DNA of 64,000 nt from Cristatella mucedo (taxonomy: Eukaryota > Bryozoa > Phylactolaemata > Cristatellidae), in contig WPIO01000052.1 in assembly GCA_009760855.2 (NCBI GenBank), positions 2,407,501-2,471,500 of the forward strand. The letters are read 5' to 3'. The notes under the pieces were generated by a model. That model saw only the letters and a list, made by a program, of their open reading frames with translations. It had not been told where the DNA came from and made no database searches. A program made the translations under genes and the position numbers. Shown here piece after piece: positions 60,851 through 64,000 of this stretch (position 1 is the first letter of the stretch; every line of letters starts with the position of its first letter).

Positions 60851-63060
60851 TCGCGGGTCATAATAATCGGGAACGGAATAGTCGCGGTCGTAATAATCGC
60901 CGGTCGTAATAATCGCCGTCATAATAATCGCGGGTCTTGATAATCGGGAACGCAATAATCGCGGGCGTGATAATCGCGGTCGTGATAATCGCGGTCGTAA
61001 TAATCGCGGTCGTAAAACTCGCGTTCGAAATAATCGCGGGTCGTAATAATCGGTAACGTAATAATCTCGGTCGTAATAATCGCGGTCGTAATAATCACAG
61101 GCGTAATAATCGCAGGCGTAATAATCGCAGGCGTAATAATCGCGGGTCGTAATAATCGCGGGTCGTAACATCCGCGGTCGTAATAATCGCGGGTTTTAAT
61201 AATCGCGGGTCCTAATAATCGCGAGCGTACTAATCGCGGGTGAAATAGCCGCTTGTGTAATAATCGAGGGTCGTAATTATCAGGACCGTAATAGTCGCGG
61301 TCGTAAAATTCGTGGTCGTAATATTCGGAGCCTAATAATTGCGGGTCGTAATAACCGAGAACGTCATAATCGCTGTCGATATGATCGCGGTCGTCATAAT
61401 CGCGGGTCGTAACAATCGCCGTCGTAGTAGTCGCGGGTCGTTATAATCGCGGACATAATAATCGCGGGCGTAATAATCGCGGTCGTAATAATCGCGTTCG
61501 TAATAATCGCGGGTTGTAGTAATCGCGGTTCGTAATAATCGCAGTCGTAATAATCGCGGTCGTAGTAGTCGCGGGTCGTAATAATCGCGGACATAAGAAT
61601 CGCGGTCATAATAATCGCGGGCGTAATAATCGCGTGCGTAATAATCGCGTGCGTAATAATCGCGTGCGTAATAATCGAGGGTCATAATGATCGGGAACGT
61701 TATAATCAAGGCGTAATTTGCAGTCGTAATAATCGCGGTCGTAATAATCGCGGTCGTAATAAGCGCGGTCGTAATAATCGCGGGTCGTAATAATCGCGGG
61801 TCGTAATAATCGCTTGCGTAATAATCGCGGTCGTAATAATCGCGGGCATAATAATCGAGTTCGTAATAATCGCGGGCGTAATAATCGCAAGTCGTAATAG
61901 TCGCGGGTCGTAATAATCGGGGGTCGTAATAATCGCGGATCGTAATAATCACTTGCGTAATAATCGCAGTCGTGATAATCACATTCGTGATAATCACGGG
62001 CTCGATAATACAGCTAGTAATAGTCGCGGTCATAATAATCGCGGGCGGAATAATCGCGGTCGTGATAATCACGGGCGTAATAATCGCGGGCGGAATAATC
62101 GCGGTCGTGATAATCACGGGCGTAATAATCGCGGTCGCAATGATCGCGGGTCCTAATAATCGGGAAAGTAATAATCACGGTCGTAATAATCGCGGGCGTA
62201 ATAATCGCGATCGTAATAATTGGTCGTAATAATCGCGGGCGTAATAATCGCGGGTTGTGATACTCGGAGTCGTAATAATCGCGGTCGCAATAATCGCGGG
62301 TCGTAATAATCGGGAACGTAATAATCGCGGGTCGTAATATTCGCGGGCGTAATAATCGCGTTCGCAATAATCGCGGGTCGTAATAATCGCGGGCGTAATA
62401 ATCGCGGTCGTAATAATCGCGGTCGTAATAATCGCAGTTGTAATAATGGTGGGTCGTAATAGTTGCGGGTCGTAATAATCACGGGTCATAATAATCGCGG
62501 GTCGTAATAATTGCGTGAGTAATAATCACGGTCGTGATAATCACGGGCGAGATAATACGGCTAGTAATAGTCACGGTCGTAATAATCGCAGGCGCAATAA
62601 TCGCGATCGCAATAATCGCGGGTCGTAATAATCGCAGTCGTAATAATTGCGGGTCGTAATAATCGCGGGCGTAATAATCGCGGTCGTAATAATCGCAGGC
62701 ATAATAATAACGGTCGTAATAATCGCGGTCGTAATAATCGCTAATCGCTAATCGTAATAATCGGGAACGTAATCTTCGCGGGTCGTAATAATCGCCGTCG
62801 TAATAATCGCGGACGTAATAATCGGCGTCGTAATAATCGCAGGTCATAATAATCGTGGGTCGTAAAAATCGCGGGTCGTAATAATCGCGGGTCGTAATAA
62901 TCGCGGGTCGTAATAATCGCGGTCGTAATAATCGCGGGTCGTAATAATCGCGGGTCGTAATAATCGCGGTCGTAATAATCGCTGTCGTAATAATCGCAAG
63001 CGTAATAATCGGGAACGTAATAGTCAGGGGCGCAATAATCGCGGGCGTAATAATCGGGCG
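60851..63060. repeat. Minisatellite block 7: degenerate GTAATAATCGCGG(G)TC
   Basis: The largest and most diverged block, with 14-16-bp units in mixed order (CGGTCGTAATAATCG, CGGGCGTAATAATCG, CGGGAACGTAATAATCG). The GGGAACG variant recurs irregularly. Confidence 0.94.
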
Positions 63061-63540
63061 CAAATTAATCGGGGGCGTAATTCTCTGGGGCGTAACTATC
63101 GGGGCGTAATAATCGGGCGCTTAATAATCGGTCGCTTAATAATCGGGGCGTAGTTATCGGGGCGTAATAATCGGGGGCGTAATAATCGGGCACCTAACAA
63201 TAGGGCGCTTAAAAATCGGGCACTTAAAAATCAGGGGCGTAATTATCGCGGGCGTATTAATCGGGCGCGAAATAATCGGGCGCTAAATATTTGGGGGTGT
63301 AATAATCGGGGGTCTAATAATCAGGGGTGTAATAATCGGGGGCGTAGTAATCGGGGACGTAATAATCGGGGGCGTAATAATCGGGGGCGTAATAATCGGG
63401 GGCGTAATAATCGGGTGCTTAATAATCGAGTGCGTAAAATCGGGCGCGTCATAATCGGTTGCGTCATAATCGCGTGCGTAATAATCGAGTGGTAAAATCG
63501 GGCGCGTCATAATCGGTTGCGTCATAATCGCGTGCGTAAT
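63061..63540. repeat. Minisatellite block 8: GGGGCGTAATAATC variants
   Basis: Units of 13-16 bp with GGGGGCGTAATAATC, GGGCGCTTAATAATC and GGGCACTTAAAAATC. Confidence 0.93.
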
Positions 63541-63756
63541 AATCGGGCTCGTAATAATCGGGCGCGTAATAATCGGGCGCGTAATAATCGGGCGCGTAAT
63601 AATCGGGCGCGTAATAATCGGGCGCGTAATAATCGGGCGCGTAATAATCGGGCGCGTAATAATCGGGCGCGTAATAATCGGGCGCGTAATAATCGGGCGC
63701 GTAATAATCGGGCGCGTAATAATCGGGCGCGTAATAATCGGGCGCGTAATAATCGT
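63541..63756. repeat. Minisatellite block 9: GTAATAATCGGGCGC (15 bp)
   Basis: About 14 perfect units, giving a five-residue repeating plus-strand frame (N-N-R-A-R). It ends in CGTGCTCGATTAG. Confidence 0.97.
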
Positions 63757-64000
63757 GCTCGATTAGATTTTTTATATTTACTATAGTATATACTATATAA
63801 ACTCTTTTTACTATATTTATTAAATATATATACTTAAATGTATAGGGTATGGAATTATATTATTTGGAATTATAGGATTCTGAATGAAATGGTTTTGAAT
63901 TATAGGGATTAGAATTATAGGGTTTGGAATAGTTTGGAATTATAGCTTATGGGTTATTTCGTATGGAATTGGTTATTGGGTCTTGGAATTTAGGGTTTTT
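63757..64000. repeat. AT-rich sequence with degenerate TTTGGAATTATAGGG repeats
   Basis: TA-rich at 63760-63840, then about ten loose copies of GGAATTATAGGG-like units to the window end. Confidence 0.75.

Noticed and set aside
57815-63756. CRISPR-like regular repeats
   Set aside because: There are no unique spacers. Units are 14-16 bp, directly adjacent, in a eukaryotic context.
60145-63786. Multiple long frames such as I-I-A-G-V and N-N-R-A-R repeats
   Set aside because: Same satellite artefact.
63940-64000. Telomere-like repeat at the window end
   Set aside because: TAGGGTTTTT appears once and the units are degenerate GGAATTATAGGG, not a telomeric array.

Overview
The window is eukaryotic, and almost certainly from an animal. 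It has spliced GT-AG genes, decayed non-LTR retrotransposons, tRNA-derived SINEs and long microsatellites, with no operons and no bacterial gene density. The retroelements are L2/CR1-type LINEs with ATT tails plus matching SINEs, which are common in marine invertebrates and chelicerates. I cannot place the species from this window. Most of the 64 kb is repeat, and most open frames outside the features below are noise or retroelement remnants.

The one host gene I can assemble runs left to right from about 26,995 to about 41,940. Four coding exons join in consistent phases: 26995-27520, 28458-28847, 39584-39948 (or a later donor) and 40885-41157. They encode a roughly 517-540-residue protein. 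It carries a dynein-light-chain-type motif (S-T-Q-T-P) at the end of exon 2 and a complete BH3 helix in exon 3. That pair of motifs, in that order, is the signature of the pro-apoptotic BH3-only proteins BIM (BCL2L11) and BMF. Exon 2 holds the dynein motif and is symmetric (phase 1-1, 390 nt), so skipping it would leave a frame-preserving, BIM-S-like product. CpG-dense DNA at about 24.2-25.4 and 26.5-27.5 kb precedes the gene, and an AATAAA signal lies at 41923.

Layout: 0-24 kb is repeat-rich DNA without a recognised host gene. It holds L2 fragments, two SINE families (A and B), an ACATT-tailed LINE (family C), an unnamed about 430-bp repeat (family D), a decayed endonuclease-plus-RT LINE on the minus strand (13.5-15.9 kb), and perfect palindromes and hairpins. 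From 24-42 kb is the BIM/BMF-like gene, whose 10.7-kb second intron carries an antisense L2 element with a long open RT frame. From 42-57 kb is a graveyard of L2 copies on both strands, two of them interrupted by SINE-B insertions with target-site duplications. Inside it, at 52.6-54.5 kb, is an AT-rich island with an HNH/AP2-type endonuclease pseudogene and a broken membrane-protein gene; both look foreign (virus- or phage-like). From 57.8-63.76 kb is a 6-kb minisatellite of 14-16-bp units sharing an ATAATCG core, arranged in homogenised blocks, followed by AT-rich degenerate repeats to the end.

The repeats are linked. The 3' end of SINE-A matches the hairpin-containing 3' end of the L2 LINE, as expected if the SINE uses the L2 enzyme for mobilisation.
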